DNA of 64,000 bases from Lantana camara (Eukaryota; Streptophyta; Magnoliopsida; Lamiales; Verbenaceae): assembly GCA_037501455.1 (NCBI GenBank), contig CM074860.1:35226501-35290500 (forward strand), in the 5' to 3' direction. Shown here piece after piece: positions 1 through 11,993 of this stretch (positions are counted from its first letter, which is position 1; each line of letters opens with the position of its first letter). The notes beneath the pieces were generated by a model that searched no databases, was not told the origin of the DNA, and saw nothing but the letters and a program-made list of their open reading frames with translations. Made by a program: the position numbers and the translations under genes.

Positions 1-410
1 CATTGATCGGATGAAAATAACTCCGGGTGAAACTTCTTCATCTTCTCTTCCGGTTCCCAAGTCATTTCTTCGGTCCTGTCACTCCGCTATAACACTTTCA
101 CCATAGGAATATTCCGATTCCTCAACTCTTGATATTTCCTGTCCAATATTCTGACCGGTTTCTGTACAAAAGATAAATTCGGTTCCAACTCCACTTCTTC
201 AACGGGGAGAATTTCTGTTTCATCCGGATAATACTTCCTGAGTTGAGATACATGAAAAACATTGTGAATTCCGGTAAGATTAGGTGGTAGGTCCACTCGA
301 TAAGCTACTTCTCCAATTCTCTCAATAATCTCAAACGGACCTAGGTAACGGGGATTCAACTTTCCTCCCTTTCCAATTCTAGAAAATCCCTTTCGAGGAG
401 ATACCTTCAA
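1..410 (-). pseudogene. Element A integrase C-terminus and chromodomain (broken)
   Basis: The minus-strand frame encodes the integrase tail (GKGGKLNPRYLGPFEI, then IHNVFHVSQLRKYYPD) and runs into a chromodomain-like segment. At 87-89 the tryptophan codon expected after the VKVL motif reads TAG. The chromodomain frame continues beyond it to the window edge with recognisable TWEPE and HPELF motifs. Such chromodomains are known to steer chromovirus integration to marked heterochromatin. A frameshift near 407-410 separates this piece from the main integrase. Confidence 0.88.
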
Positions 411-1651
411 GAAAACCCGGTCCCCACTTCAAATTTGAGATCCCTCCGGCGAATATCGGCGTAACTCTTCTGTCTATCTTGTGCAGCCTTCATCCGGTGT
501 TGTATAATCCGAACTTTCTCAATCATGGCTTCCACAGCTTTAGAAGATTTCTCAAACTTTCTTCCTTTCTTAACTCCTTCCCATTTTGACCACTTCCACT
601 CTTCCAAATCAAAGAATAACGGTGACCTACATTTTCGCCCATATAGCAATTCATACGGAGCCATACCAATCGTTGCTTGAAAGCTATTATTGTAAGCGAA
701 CTCCACCAAAGGAAGTTGATCATGCCACGAAGTCTGGAAATCTAAGGCACAAGCTCGAAGTAGGTCTTCCAAGTACCGAATAACCCTCTCAGATTGCCCA
801 TCAGTTTGTGGATGAAATGCCGTACTGAACTGAAGCTTTGTACCCAACATCTCTTGTAACTCTTGCCATAACCTCGAAGTGAAACGGGGATCTCGGTCCG
901 AAACAATACTCACCGGAATACCATGAAGTCGTACAATCTCCCGGTTGTAAATCTCAGCCAACTTCCGGATCTTAAAGGGCATTCTGACCGGTAGAAAATG
1001 AGCAGACTTTGTCAGGCGATCCACAATCACCCAAATACCATCGAATCCACCCTTCACTCTAGGCAACCCGGATATAAAATCCATCGTCACCTGTTCCCAC
1101 TTCCACTCAGGAATAGGTAACGGCTGAAGAAGACCTCCCGGTTTCTGGTGTTCAGCTTTCACTTTCTGACAAGTGAGGCAGTGCTTCACAAACTCTGCTA
1201 CATCCTTCTTCAACCCACGCCACCAATAATACTGTTTGAGATCCTTGTACATCTTATTCCCTCCAGGGTGAATTGAGTAAGCTGACTTGTGAGCTTCCTC
1301 GAGCAATACCCTTTTTAAATCATTGGGTACTACTACTCGGTTCTTGAAACGAAGAAGACCGATTTCATCGAACCCAAATGGACTCTCCGGATCCTCTCTA
1401 GCCTCAGAGACCAATCTCTGAACTCCCGGATCCTTTCCTTGGGCCTCAAACATTCTGTACTTTAAGTCCGGATAAATGGAGATATTAGAAACTCGAGCTT
1501 TGATCACAATAGGCTCCATTCCATTACTTGCACCAACTTCCGAGTTCGAAACACTCACTTTCCTACTTAGAGCGTCGGCAACTACATTAGCTTTCCCGGG
1601 ATGATATTTGATAACACAATCATAATCTTCTAGTCGCTCCATCCATCTCCG
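407..1651 (-). pseudogene. Element A RNase H end and integrase (broken)
   Basis: Frame of about 411 codons. It opens with the conserved RNase H tail ([25 protein letters not shown]). The integrase follows: an HHCC zinc region (HPGGNKMYKDL, YWW, CLTCQKVKAEHQ), then the catalytic core with Asp in VTMDFISGLP, Asp in [11 protein letters not shown] and Glu in [10 protein letters not shown]. The integrase joins new cDNA into chromosomes. An in-frame TAG at 1649-1651, where homologous copies have Gln, separates it from the RT piece. The frame is lost near 407. The catalytic residues are intact, but the reading frame as a whole is not. Confidence 0.92.
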
Positions 1652-2872
1652 CTACCTCATATTGAGTTCCTTTTGTGTGAAAAGGTATTGGAGACTTTTA
1701 TGATCGGTGAAAATCTCAAATGACACTCCATACAAGTAATGTCTCCACTTCCCGAGCGCGAAAATCACGGCAGCAAGCTCTAAATCATGCGTCGGATAGT
1801 TCTTCTCATGATCCTTCAATTTTCGTGAGGCATAAGCGACAACCTTGCCCTTCTGAGTTAATACACTTCCCAAACCTTCCCTCGACGCGTCAGTATACAC
1901 AGCATATCCCTCCAAACCCTCTGGAAGAGTTAACACTGGAGCAGAAACCAATCTCTCTCTCAAAACATCAAAGCTCTTCTCACACTTCTCATCCCACTCA
2001 TATTTCACATCCTTCTTAGTTAACCGAGTCAAGGGAGCAGCGATCTTAGAGAAATCTTGCACGAATCTTCTATAATAACCCGCCAATCCCAAGAAACTTC
2101 TGATCTCGGAGGCGTTCTTTGGCTTCTCCCACTTCAACACCGCTTCAATCTTCGATGGGTCAACCTCTAATCCATTCCCCGAAATAATATGACCCAAGAA
2201 TGAAACCCGGTCGATCCAAAACTCACACTTGCTAAACTTCGCAAATAACTGATGCTCCTTCAACGTCCTTAAAACCAATTTGAGATGCCTTGCATGTTCC
2301 TCGGCCGATTTAGAGAAAACCAAAATATCATCAATGAAGATTACAACGAACTTGTCAAGAAACGGCTGGAAAATCCTATGCATCATATCCATAAAAGCGG
2401 CGGGAGCATTTGTCAATCCAAAAGGCATGACTACGAATTCATAATGCCCGTATCTTGTATTAAAACCCGTCTTCGGAATATCCTCCGCCCGGATTCGTAA
2501 TTGATAATACCCTTGCCTCAAATCAAGCTTCGAATATACCTGAGACCCTTGGAGTATATCAAACAACTCTTCAATATGTGGAAGAGGGTACTTATTCTTA
2601 ACGGTCATCCGATTAAGCTCCCGATAATCAATACACATTCTTAGAGTACCGTCCTTCTTCTTCCCGAATAAAACTGGAGCACCCCACGGTGACGAGCTCG
2701 GTCTTACATACCCAACTTCTAAAAGACCATCAAGTTGCACTTTTAATTCCTTCAATTCCCCAGGTGCCATCCTATATGGAGTCTTAGAATAAGGTTCAGC
2801 ATCCGAATACAAATCAATCATAAACTCTATCTCCCTTTTCGGCGGTAACGAATCCAACCTCTCGGGAAACAC
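1652..2872 (-). pseudogene. Element A reverse transcriptase and RNase H (broken)
   Basis: About 406 codons of continuous frame. RT motifs appear in order: [58 protein letters not shown], the catalytic FIDDIL box, then the thumb ([12 protein letters not shown]). RNase H follows with [25 protein letters not shown] and [10 protein letters not shown]. It copies element RNA into cDNA in virus-like particles. A TAA just upstream, near 2873-2875 between KEFP and VFPE, cuts it from protease and gag. A TAG at 1649-1651 cuts it from integrase. Confidence 0.93.
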
Positions 2873-4484
2873 TTAGGGAAACTCTTTAACTACCTCGGTT
2901 TCCTCTAACTTCACTTGATCCTTCGGTTGATTAAGAATATAGGCTATAAACCCCGTAGCCCCATCACGAACCAATTTCTGAGCTTCTGAAAAAGATAATA
3001 AAGGCACCGTCTTCGAACCCTGACCCGTAACAAACTCAGAACCCAAACTAACTTTCTTGGCCCGACAATCAACGGTGGCATAGTGCTTGTACAACCAATC
3101 TATACCCAAGATAGATCCATACCGAGACATAGGCAACTCAATGAAATCCGTTGAGAAAACCCGACCCTCAATACTCATCGGCACCTCTCTAAAAACCCGG
3201 TTAGTTTCTATACTACCACCAAAAGGAGTACTAACCACATAGCATGCATCAGAATAAGTAACACACAAGGGCAAGTTAATAGAAACATCACAAGAAATGA
3301 AGGAGTGAGTGGCTCCCGGATCAAATAAAGTGTGTATGTTGATGCCATGAATGCAAATGGTACCTTCAACAACAGCAGCCGGGTCCCCGTCAGCATCATG
3401 TTCCTCACCTTCCAAGGCATAAGCACGGGCCCTAATCATCGGCCTTTGTCCCCCAGGGGGCGGATTACGTCGATCCGGACAAGTATCCACCATATGATCG
3501 GCAGCCCCGCAAATTAGGCATAACCCTAGGCGCCTACGGCAATTATCATAGTGATGTGTAGGTTGCCCACAGAAAGTACACTTGGGTTTCTCCGGTGGTG
3601 GCGGTATAACCGGTGGCTGAGGAGCCTTCTGGACTGGCCCTTGTGGTTTAAACTTCTTCATAGGGCCCTTAAACAGAGGAGGAGCTGTATCAAACACCAT
3701 CGGCCTCTTACCGGCATTGTATCCTGACCTTGATCCGAAACCTGAACCTTGTCCCGATCTGTAGGAGGATCTCCGTGCATTGACCGAATCTTCAACCTTA
3801 AGAGCTTTTGTGGTGGCCTTCTTCCAAGTACTTGTGTTAACCGCTTCAATCGCCGCTGGAATGTCCGGCCTCAAACCTTGTACGAATTGCATAGCCTTGT
3901 GGAAGTCGTCGCTAGCAATGTTAGGAGAGTATTTGGACAACCTCTCGAACTCGGCTACATACTCCGAAACTGATCTTCCTCCTTGTTTCAGTAAACTCCT
4001 TAAGTCTTCTAGTGCGCGAAGATGGCGGAATAAACTTATTCTTAAATTCTCGTTCGAATACCTCCCATGTAGTGTGCTCCTCGGCGGCATCCAAGACGAT
4101 TTTGGTACTCTCCCACCATGAATATGCTTCTCCCTGGATGATGGTAAGAGTACATCGAGCCTTTTCCCGAGACTCACATGGAATAAGTTCCCAAACCCGC
4201 TCAACTTCCTTAAGCCATTGCTCGGCTTGAATATCGTTCCCCTTTTGGAATCTCGACGGATGTTGATTCTGAAATTCCCTTAAAATAGCAGAGATAGGTG
4301 CCTGTTGTGGTGGTAGAGGAGCTGGCGGTGCTGGAGGCACATAATCCCTTAGCCTCTGATCCATGAGTCGCACCATGGAATTTAAGAAATCTTGGGGTTG
4401 AGCTGGAGGAGGTGGAGTCCTATCACGCCGATGATGAGGTCGATGTCGAGGGGAACGATCACGGTGATGTCGGTCACGAGCCAT
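2873..4484 (-). pseudogene. Element A gag and protease (broken)
   Basis: I chose the start at 4484 because it gives the basic gag N-terminus MARDRHHRDRSPRHRP and matches the gag start context of element D. The capsid-like region is followed by two CCHC zinc knuckles (about 3475-3580; CTFCGQPTHHYDNC and CLICGAADHMVDTC), then a retropepsin-type protease with [10 protein letters not shown] (about 3299-3331). DPGA in place of DTGA/DSGA also occurs in the D copies, so it looks like a lineage trait. A frameshift near 4015-4040 splits the capsid region into two overlapping frames. A TAA near 2873 ends the frame before RT. Confidence 0.9.
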
Positions 4485-4705
4485 CCTGAAATTCAAACAC
4501 TGTACATGCATGTTTGATTAACAAGTGCAAATGAGTGTAATTACAACACACAATTGAATCAAACCACTTAGTCACATAATCCACGTACTTCAAATAGAGT
4601 TATATAAGTTCAAGTAGAATGCAAGACTCTCAAAGAATCAAATAATCCTATGCCGTACGACTTAGACTCACAAGACACGACACTAGAGCCGCGGTTTTGC
4701 AACCG

Positions 4706-4718
4706 GGCTCTGATACCA
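4706..4718 (-). other. Element A primer binding site (tRNA-iMet)
   Basis: The minus strand reads TGGTATCAGAGCC just inside the 5' LTR, matching the 3' end of plant initiator methionine tRNA. The same 12-mer lies inside every LTR of B, D, E, F and G that adjoins an interior. Confidence 0.95.
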
Positions 4719-5794
4719 CCTTGGGATGTAGCACCCAGAACGCCAGGCGCCACATCCCCCGCACCATAGCTCCAATCCACATATGAAACGGTCAATCCAT
4801 ACATAAACCGAAGCTACGGCGAACGGGAGACAATAAAAAAAACACAAGGCTAGGCGGGTACCCTCAATAAAACCAAAACAACTCAGAATAATAAAATAGC
4901 GGAAGCAAAAGCATTCAATACATATAGGCACCATATTTACATATTTACTTATAGGTACCGACAATTCACATCAATACAATATCAATCCAAGTATAATTCG
5001 AGATATACTACAAAATAACTAGTACAATGTATGAGGGTGCAGTGCTAGACCCGAATAAAAGACACGAGACTCTAATTCCCGCCTAGCACGAACCTGCAAA
5101 ACTGAAAAGTTGAGGTGTCAGTCCAAACGGACTGAGCGAGGGGTATAAATAAATATAAGCGCACATACATGCGAGTTATAATCTCGGGTAATAATTTTAG
5201 AAAATCGCAACACAATTAGTAAGATAAAAAGGTACTATCGCCCGAGGTTACAACTAATTCAATTAATCAATTAATTCAGTTCAATACAATCAATATGTGG
5301 CCCGACGAGTGAGGGCAATTCTCCAACCTTACTCCGACCGTGTACAATCAATCAATTATTAGGTGATTAGGTGATCAAGCAATTATTTACTGTGCACAAT
5401 TAGCAGTTTCAGTGACTCCTTCTTCCTCCGGGTGATGGTGGGATTGCAAGGCCCCACCATCCAATCAGTCTAGGAAGAGGGTACATGAATCCCTAAGCCC
5501 GAAACTCCTTCCTCCCCTAATCTCCTAGGGGGTTCGGGGGTCATCCCAGTTGGTGAGGATAGTACTCGAGTTACCCGTCAGCCCATGCTTTCCCGGTTGG
5601 CTCGAGCCACTATCCTCGGGCCCACAGTGCAATTCAATGACTCACTAATACAATCAATCCGTCAATCAATCAATCAATCAATCGGTTTTGTTAAATCATT
5701 TTGCAAATCATAAAGTTCGCAAACTATATATATATATATACATTTGGCACATAGGGGTTGTAAGGGTTCTATTTATCTAGAATTTAAACCTCAC

Positions 5795-5866
5795 CTTGAC
5801 AAACCACCCAAAAAGGAAGCAAGAGAGCACCCTACTGAGCGGGCTCCTCGAAATCGGGATCGTGAT
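5795..5866 (-). other. Mini-exon-like block in LTR A (72 nt)
   Basis: On the minus strand a pyrimidine-rich acceptor ending TTCTTGTTGCACAG precedes the block, and it is followed by the donor-like AAG|GTGAGGTTTAAAT. Equivalent blocks occur in LTRs B, D, E and F. Splicing is inferred from sequence only. Confidence 0.45.
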
Positions 5867-6063
5867 CTGTGCAACAAGAACAAGTGTGAAATAAGACTCG
5901 ACTCGAATGAACCAATTATGACGAACGACAAAGTCATGCACCAATATGTTATGCGATAACGATTTAATGAGTGTCAAATAAGAGCATGATTGTCGATAAA
6001 CCAAGTATATATAACACATACACGTACAGCCATGCACGCGAAACAATATGCATGAAAACAGAG

Positions 6064-6275
6064 GGTGACACGCCCGTATCACAAAAATACACTAAGCCGT
6101 GACACCCCCCGTGTCACAGTACAGCGGGCTACATGCATGCGAACGGAAGGTGACACGCCCGTGTCACCACTACCAAGCAAACCGTGACACCCCCATGTCA
6201 CGGTACAGAAACTCAACCCAACAAACACCCCCGTGTCACGCTGAAGAAGGAAAAAGTGACACCCCCGTGTCAACT
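6064..6275 (-). repeat. Hairpin cluster in LTR A
   Basis: About six short inverted repeats share the arms GTGACAC and GTGTCAC around a C-rich core. The clearest is GTGACACGCCCGTGTCAC at 6150-6167. Others lie at 6064-6081, 6099-6117, 6182-6203, about 6224-6241 and about 6256-6273. The spacers between them are unrelated, so these are not simple tandem repeats. Confidence 0.85.
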
Positions 6276-8829
6276 GCGCGTGACAGAAAAACAGGGCAAA
6301 TTCGGACAACACTAAAATCCAACCAAAACACCAAATTCAATCCAATATAAATGATCAAACACAACATATACATGATATATTTCAACTATACAACGATCAA
6401 ACCAATAAATATGCATCAAATCACTAAGAATTAAGCCCCAAAACCCCATAATTATTCATATACTCCAACTTTCCCATATCCTCATGTTTCATACAAGCAA
6501 TGAAGGAAATATGAGCTAAACATGCTTCTAATGATAACTACACATAAAAGCATCAAGCTAACATCAAATCCTACTCATATACTCAATCAAAGATTTCAAA
6601 TACTCCCCAATATATACCTTGAAATGAAAGAAGAATGAGATGAGATGATGATGTGATGATGTTGATGATCTTAGCTCCAAAGTTCTTCAATTATAGCTTG
6701 AGATAAGATGAAATCTTCCTTCCTTCTCTTGAATGTGTAAATACCGTTTTTTTTAGTCTGTGTGTGTGTGATGTTCTTGTATGAAAATGTATGTATGAGC
6801 AAGTGATGGAAGAGATACATATACTTGATATATTATATCATCCACTAACAAGCCTAATACCAACCTAATTGCATAATAGTCCCTCAAGTATTTAAATGAA
6901 TGAAATCAAGTCATATCTCTTCACCAAAGATCATTTAACTCCAATCCATGCTATGCAATTAGGTCCATAAATTTATGAGATGATCCATTAAAGTCGTATA
7001 AGATAATTAAGCACATTATCACTTAATTAACGAATTTCACATTAAAACTAATGCATATAAATACATAGAAAGGTATAATGCACATAGTAATGTAATGAAA
7101 TTATGATAAGCAAGTAAATGTATAAAATTAAACCCCCAACTCCCGAAGACCAGCACGTGGCGTGCTTACCTGAACTTCCGGAATTTGTGGCGTTACACAG
7201 AGTAACCAGTGTTGCCAAAGCAGCGGAATTTCAGAACAATTTAAATCTTTTGAAAACATGAATGCAACACAGTAGCACATGCATAAACACAGAAACAAGT
7301 AGCTATAGTATAACGTAAAACATTAATCCAATAGGAAAACAAAGGAACATAATAAAACTGAGTCCAAGTAATTCAGGTCGTAGCCTGAATAAATTCTCAT
7401 AGTAAAACATGCAACAAAAGGTAGAGGTAACCACGACTGCACAGGACAAGAGAAGAGTAACTAACAATCCTGACTTAACAAAAGACCTCCTAGAACTTCA
7501 AGATACCTCTAGGAAGCGCCGGGTTGCCTACCTGAAACCATGAGGTCAGAAAACAGGGTGGAGGTATTAGTCAAAGGGACTAAGTGAGATAATTCGTATT
7601 AAGAAAGAATAGTTGAACTTGTGGATTTTGAAAGGTTCTCTTAGTAACTTTTCTCAAATCGGAAGGAAAATTCTTTTATCTTGAAATGGGATTTTTCACA
7701 AGCACACACATCAGAGGTTCTGGTTCATGCATACTTTATAAACGGGGAATAGGATACGGGATATTTTCAAAATATGAACCAGACTTTAAAACCAAAGTTT
7801 GCCCGCAAGCTAGGCCATATCCATCCTTTACTTCTCAAAAATATTTACAAAGTTGGCATCGAGATCCGTTAGGACTCCGACACCCATAATCACATGCACC
7901 ACCCCTTCTCCCCTTATTGTCGCGCCCAGGGAGCTACCCCACGGTGACGTGCGAAACGGGAGGCATTTACCACCTCTCCCGACCTTCGATGTGGAGTAAC
8001 CATCCTCCGATTAAACCATCACCAAGGTCAGTACGGCGGCCAGTATCATAGTAGCCATTGGCGCATGCCTCCCGGTTTACTACTAACCATACCGCCAGGG
8101 CCCAACATAACAAAATTTCCAAAGCTTGCATTCAGAATAACAAAAGTGCATAAGTACACATAGTTCAGAAGACTGAACCTTTAATCAAAGCAGTATGACA
8201 GTGAACAGAACGTATGTCAGAGATCATTGACTTTAAACTTGAAGCCTTGTCCCAAAATGGGAAAACGTTTAACTTGAAAGATAAGAATCTTTGCACCCGA
8301 AGACGTTGATTTTGAAATCATTTGAATACGTAGGAATATTCATGGTTCCAGTTGAAATAGTTTAAACCCCACCTATTTATTTAGATAAGTTGATAGTTGG
8401 TAGAAGACAGGGTTCACACAGTACCCTGCGGATCCCAGAACTCGGTATTATCTCCTGTAAGTGGCAGACTACCATGAGCTTAAGGATCTAAGTCCCACAC
8501 ATGATTAATGATGCATGATTGAGTGCGGATAGTCAAGTATTGAAGTATAAGATTGAAAAGAATACGACACACTTAAACAAGGAATAATCTTTCCCGAAGA
8601 AAGAATTCGAGTAAACGATTAGTCTCATTAGAAAGCTCGTGTCAAAAGCTTAAGGGTATGTTCGTAGGGTCTTAGAACAACCCTAATGTGAACTTTGAAA
8701 CCTACTTTGATCCCTTGTTTTTGAGAATTTTCGAAAAAGGCTTTGATCGTTGAATTCGTCTCTTTGGAATGATCAATTAGGGTAAAAGTCAAAATTCTTG
8801 GTCAAGGTCAAAGTCAAAGGTTAAAGGTC

Positions 8830-9130
8830 ACTATTCAAGTATACGGTATAGATACTGTATGTATACGTGTATTTATATAGTATGTATACGGTATTTATAC
8901 TGTATGTATACGGTATTTATACGGGGATACCTACCGTATTTATACTGTATATATACAAGGTACATACAATATTTATACAAGAATACATGCGGTATTTATA
9001 CTAGAATACATACGGTATTTATATAAAAGTACATATGTATTTATTAGGGAAATACACATAGTATTTATACGAAAGTATACACGTATTTATACATATTGGA
9101 ATCAAATACGTATACGTATATTATACATGT
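8830..9130. repeat. AT-rich palindromic minisatellite in LTR C
   Basis: About 12-14 degenerate units of roughly 20-25 bp are built on GTATAC, GGTATTTATAC and ATACATACGG. Units near 8860-8950 are the most regular, and those toward 9130 drift. Many units are self-complementary. Confidence 0.8.
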
Positions 9131-9622
9131 ATACCATAACATATATCAATTGGTCAAGTAATTATGTAACAATTAATTAAACATGTAACATTTAAAACTA
9201 TAGGTTATACTTTAATTATGTAACATTAGATAACATGTAACATTTAATTAAATCATGAAATAAATTAAATTACCTAAGTATGATCATAAAATAATTAAAA
9301 TGTAACATATAACATGCTAGCATAATTGTCACATAATTAATTTGTCACAAAATTAAATTATGTAACACATTTCATAATAAACTATACTATAAGAATATAA
9401 TTCATAAATTCATGAATATTTAAAAACATAAATTAAATCACATAATTCATGCATAAAATAAAACATAAATTAAATCCTAAACCTAGCATAATTAATAAAT
9501 AAATTAAAACATAAATTAAACTAATTAAAACATAAAAAAAATAAGAAAACTAACCTTAAGGGGGAGAGAGAGTGGCGTGGGGTTTGGCTGGTGTAAGGGA
9601 GCAAATGAGACCCCAAGCCACT

Positions 9623-9630
9623 TATTTATA
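9623..9630 (-). promoter_or_regulatory. TATA box of LTR C
   Basis: The minus strand reads CTATAAATAAG. About 70 nt downstream lies a donor-like AAG|GTTAG (9550-9555), which suggests a short leader exon. This is the cleanest TATA box among the gypsy-type LTRs here. Confidence 0.55.
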
Positions 9631-10707
9631 GTTGTAGGGAAGGACTAGAGTGCAAATAATATTTATTTTAGGGGCTTAAGGTGGGGTATTTTGTGAAATT
9701 TCCAAAAATAGGTTTCCTTCTTTACATAATTGTCACAGCAGGGGTATTCTGGTAATTACACCTTTCTCCTTCGTATTTTTGAAGTTGGAAAAGTTCCCAA
9801 GAGCTAGGAAATAAAATTAGCTTCGAAACGGTTACTCACGGGTCAAAATCGGACGTACGGTTTAAAAGTTATAAGCTTCGGAAGATTTGATTTTCTTGAA
9901 TTTCGAAAATTAATTAAATTATGAAATAAATACTAGGATAAAATTTGAAGGTCCGAAAGGCTTTCCAAAAATGTAGAAAAAAATCGAGGAACGTTATGGT
10001 GTTGATCTCAAGGGTTAAATCATCCTATCGAAGGAAATATATTTTACCGACGGAAATTCTTATTTGAAAATAAATTCTTAAATTGCTCTGGACACATAAA
10101 CGAAACCTCAAAGCATTGAAAAGACAGTTGAAAAATCCTAAGAAGATAGGTATAGGTTCTTTAAGGTCTCTTGAATAAAACGGTATAGTGCTAGTTCGGA
10201 AATAAATAGTGCTCTTAGGGTTTAAAGGTAGTTTTCCCCCTTCTGGTCACCTAATATCACATATGAGCACTCAATTCATGTAGGGATGCATGATATGAAT
10301 TATTCTAAGTACGGATCAAGTTCTATAAATGCCCTTACGTTGCCCTTAGTTTACCTTTATTGATCCGGTCCCGAACCGGGCTGTCACAAACGAGATCCGT
10401 TTCGCCGTTAAACATAAATGGAATCAGCACATGGGATCACCGTCGGCCCTTACCTCCCCGGATAGCCACATGTACTAAATTCCTGGGCCCGTGAACATAA
10501 CATACATGCATAATCTCGCCAAAACATTTCAATTCATAAAGATAACATAATCCATAATTCATTTGAAAAGGGTTTACTCGATCAACATTTACTCGATGAC
10601 TATACTTTAAAAGTAACATATATATATATATACATATAAGGTTTTGGCCAAACTTGTCACATAAGGTTGTAGGGTTTAGTACGTAACTAGAACGAAAACA
10701 TCCTCAC

Positions 10708-10781
10708 CTGGAACATGGCGGTATAAGGGTACGAGTTACCGAGTGCCTAGTTGATCAAGATTTCTCCACCCTGGAGATAAA
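10708..10781 (-). other. Mini-exon-like block in left LTR B (74 nt)
   Basis: On the minus strand the acceptor TCTTTTGTACAG precedes the block, and it is followed by CAG|GTGAGGATG. The right LTR copy has the same block at 17980-18053. Confidence 0.45.
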
Positions 10782-11381
10782 CTGTACAAAAGATAACGGA
10801 ACGTGTTAGTGAGACTCACGACTCCAAATGAACCATATACGACGCACGACAATGTATGATCATGATTTGAATGCATAAGAAATGATATTATGTCATAAAA
10901 ATGTTCAGGTGCACTATTAACGCATTTAAGGCATATAAACAAGCCACTCATTCAAATACTTTCAAGAAATGAAGGTATCATACTCATTTGTTTCATATCC
11001 TTTCATGAATCATGCCAAGTTGAGTCAATCAATCAATTTTAATCAATAAACGAAGGTTTTCCATTCTTTCAACTCGTAATTCATAGTACTTTAAGTCAAG
11101 AATTCCAAACAACAATTTATAATTTAAACGAATTAGGCATTCCAATCATTCCATGAATTAAATCCATAATTCATAAATCATATATTTCACATTTTATAAC
11201 AATTCAATTTAAGAATTCAAATAACAATCATATCACGTACTATAACACGTTAATACCTAGAATATAAACATTTAATTACATTCAAATCATAATCGAAAAT
11301 TAAATAACATAAAATAGATAACAATTTAATTTCTATAATTCAATTAAATCAAATAATATTTAGTATATAATAAACATATAC

Positions 11382-11386
<5 letters not shown>

Positions 11387-11432
<46 letters not shown>
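11387..11432. repeat. (AT)n microsatellite, left LTR B
   Basis: A run of AT dinucleotides. The matching site in the right LTR is at about 18648-18690. A second AT tract at 11602-11620 (about 19 bp) matches an expanded 60-bp tract at 18858-18917. Confidence 0.95.
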
Positions 11433-11435
<3 letters not shown>

Positions 11436-11867
11436 TACGTAGATCAACATGCATGCATATCATATTTTCTTATATTTACAAGCATGCAAACTAACCTAAA
11501 CCCATGCATAATATATAATATACATATACATATACCACGTAATACATATAATCTCCATGCATGCATTAGTAATTAAGGATAGCCATGCATGCAATATTAG
11601 GTATATATATATATATATATCTATAACACTTCCATGCACACACATATTACATGCATATAAAGGACACAAACACCTACACACACAAACTGCTATACATATA
11701 TATATACGCGCACAGTATGAAGAAAGGAACACAGCAGCTGGTTACTCTACATATATAACACACACACACACACAGCCAAACAATGAAGAAAAGAAGCAGC
11801 AAAAGAAAGGAAAGAAAAAGAAAAAGAGTAGCAGGGGAAGGAGAGGAACAGAAACAGCAGCGCAGCA

Positions 11868-11993
11868 GCTACCCGCCCGGGTAGCCATTTCAGTACCAAA
11901 CTCCCCGGCCGGGTAGACGATACAGAAAGCTTCTGCAACAGGAGTACCCAGCCGGGTACTCCCCAAGAACAAACTCTCCCCGCCCAGGGAGAG
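11868..11993 (-). repeat. Hairpin cluster in left LTR B
   Basis: Four inverted repeats: GCTACCCGCCCGGGTAGC (11868-11885), CCCCGGCCGGGT (11903-11914), arms GGAGTACCC and GGGTACTCC (11941-11962), and arms CTCTCCC and GGGAGAG (11974-11993). Stem sequences differ, but each is self-complementary with a CCGCCC- or CCGGCC-like centre. Confidence 0.85.

Larger units (their letters stand above)
1..7197 (-). mobile_element. Element A: degenerate Ty3/gypsy chromovirus (Tekay/Del-like), 3' end outside window
   Basis: Read on the minus strand, the element runs from its 5' LTR (4727-7197) through a tRNA-iMet primer site, gag, protease, reverse transcriptase, RNase H and integrase to a chromodomain at the left window edge. 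This domain order, with integrase after RNase H and a terminal chromodomain, is that of plant Ty3/gypsy chromoviruses, and the pol motifs fit the Tekay/Del lineage. At least two frameshifts and three in-frame stops break the polyprotein, so this copy cannot encode its own proteins. The right end cuts into LTR-like sequence C. The target duplication cannot be checked because the left end is outside the window. Confidence 0.93.
4727..7197 (-). repeat. Element A 5' LTR (2471 bp)
   Basis: On the minus strand it starts TGTAACGCCACAAATTCC at 7197 and ends GGTGCTACA at 4727, next to the primer site. The end block GTGCGGGGGATGTGGC is shared with the LTRs of B and D, and in slightly changed form with F. 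Inside it, in LTR order, are a donor-like site (exon edge at 6618), a hairpin cluster (6064-6275), a mini-exon-like block (5795-5866), a (CAAT)n tract (about 5640-5685), a GGGCCCGAGG block and an AGTC hairpin (5119-5134). Its middle part resembles the LTR of F. No host gene is present. Confidence 0.93.
7198..10388 (-). mobile_element. Element C: LTR-like remainder, left part cut by element A
   Basis: The right boundary is set where B-type LTR sequence resumes at 10389. On the minus strand C opens TGTGACAGCCCGGTTCGGG, a form typical of gypsy LTR starts. It contains a TATA box (9623-9630), a donor-like site (exon side starts at 9555), an AT-rich minisatellite (8830-9130), an AGTC hairpin (7567-7583) and an acceptor-like CAG|GTAGG near 7530. 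No coding frame is recognisable. Its inner end and any interior lie to the left of A, outside the window. It interrupts the left LTR of B. The target duplication cannot be tested. Confidence 0.75.

Noticed and set aside
6099..6350. Short open frames over the hairpin cluster of LTR A
   Set aside because: They exist on both strands only because the repeat lacks stop codons.
7198..7220. Left LTR boundary of C at TGTTGCC (7209)
   Set aside because: No primer site or target duplication supports it. Truncation by A at 7197 explains the edge equally well.
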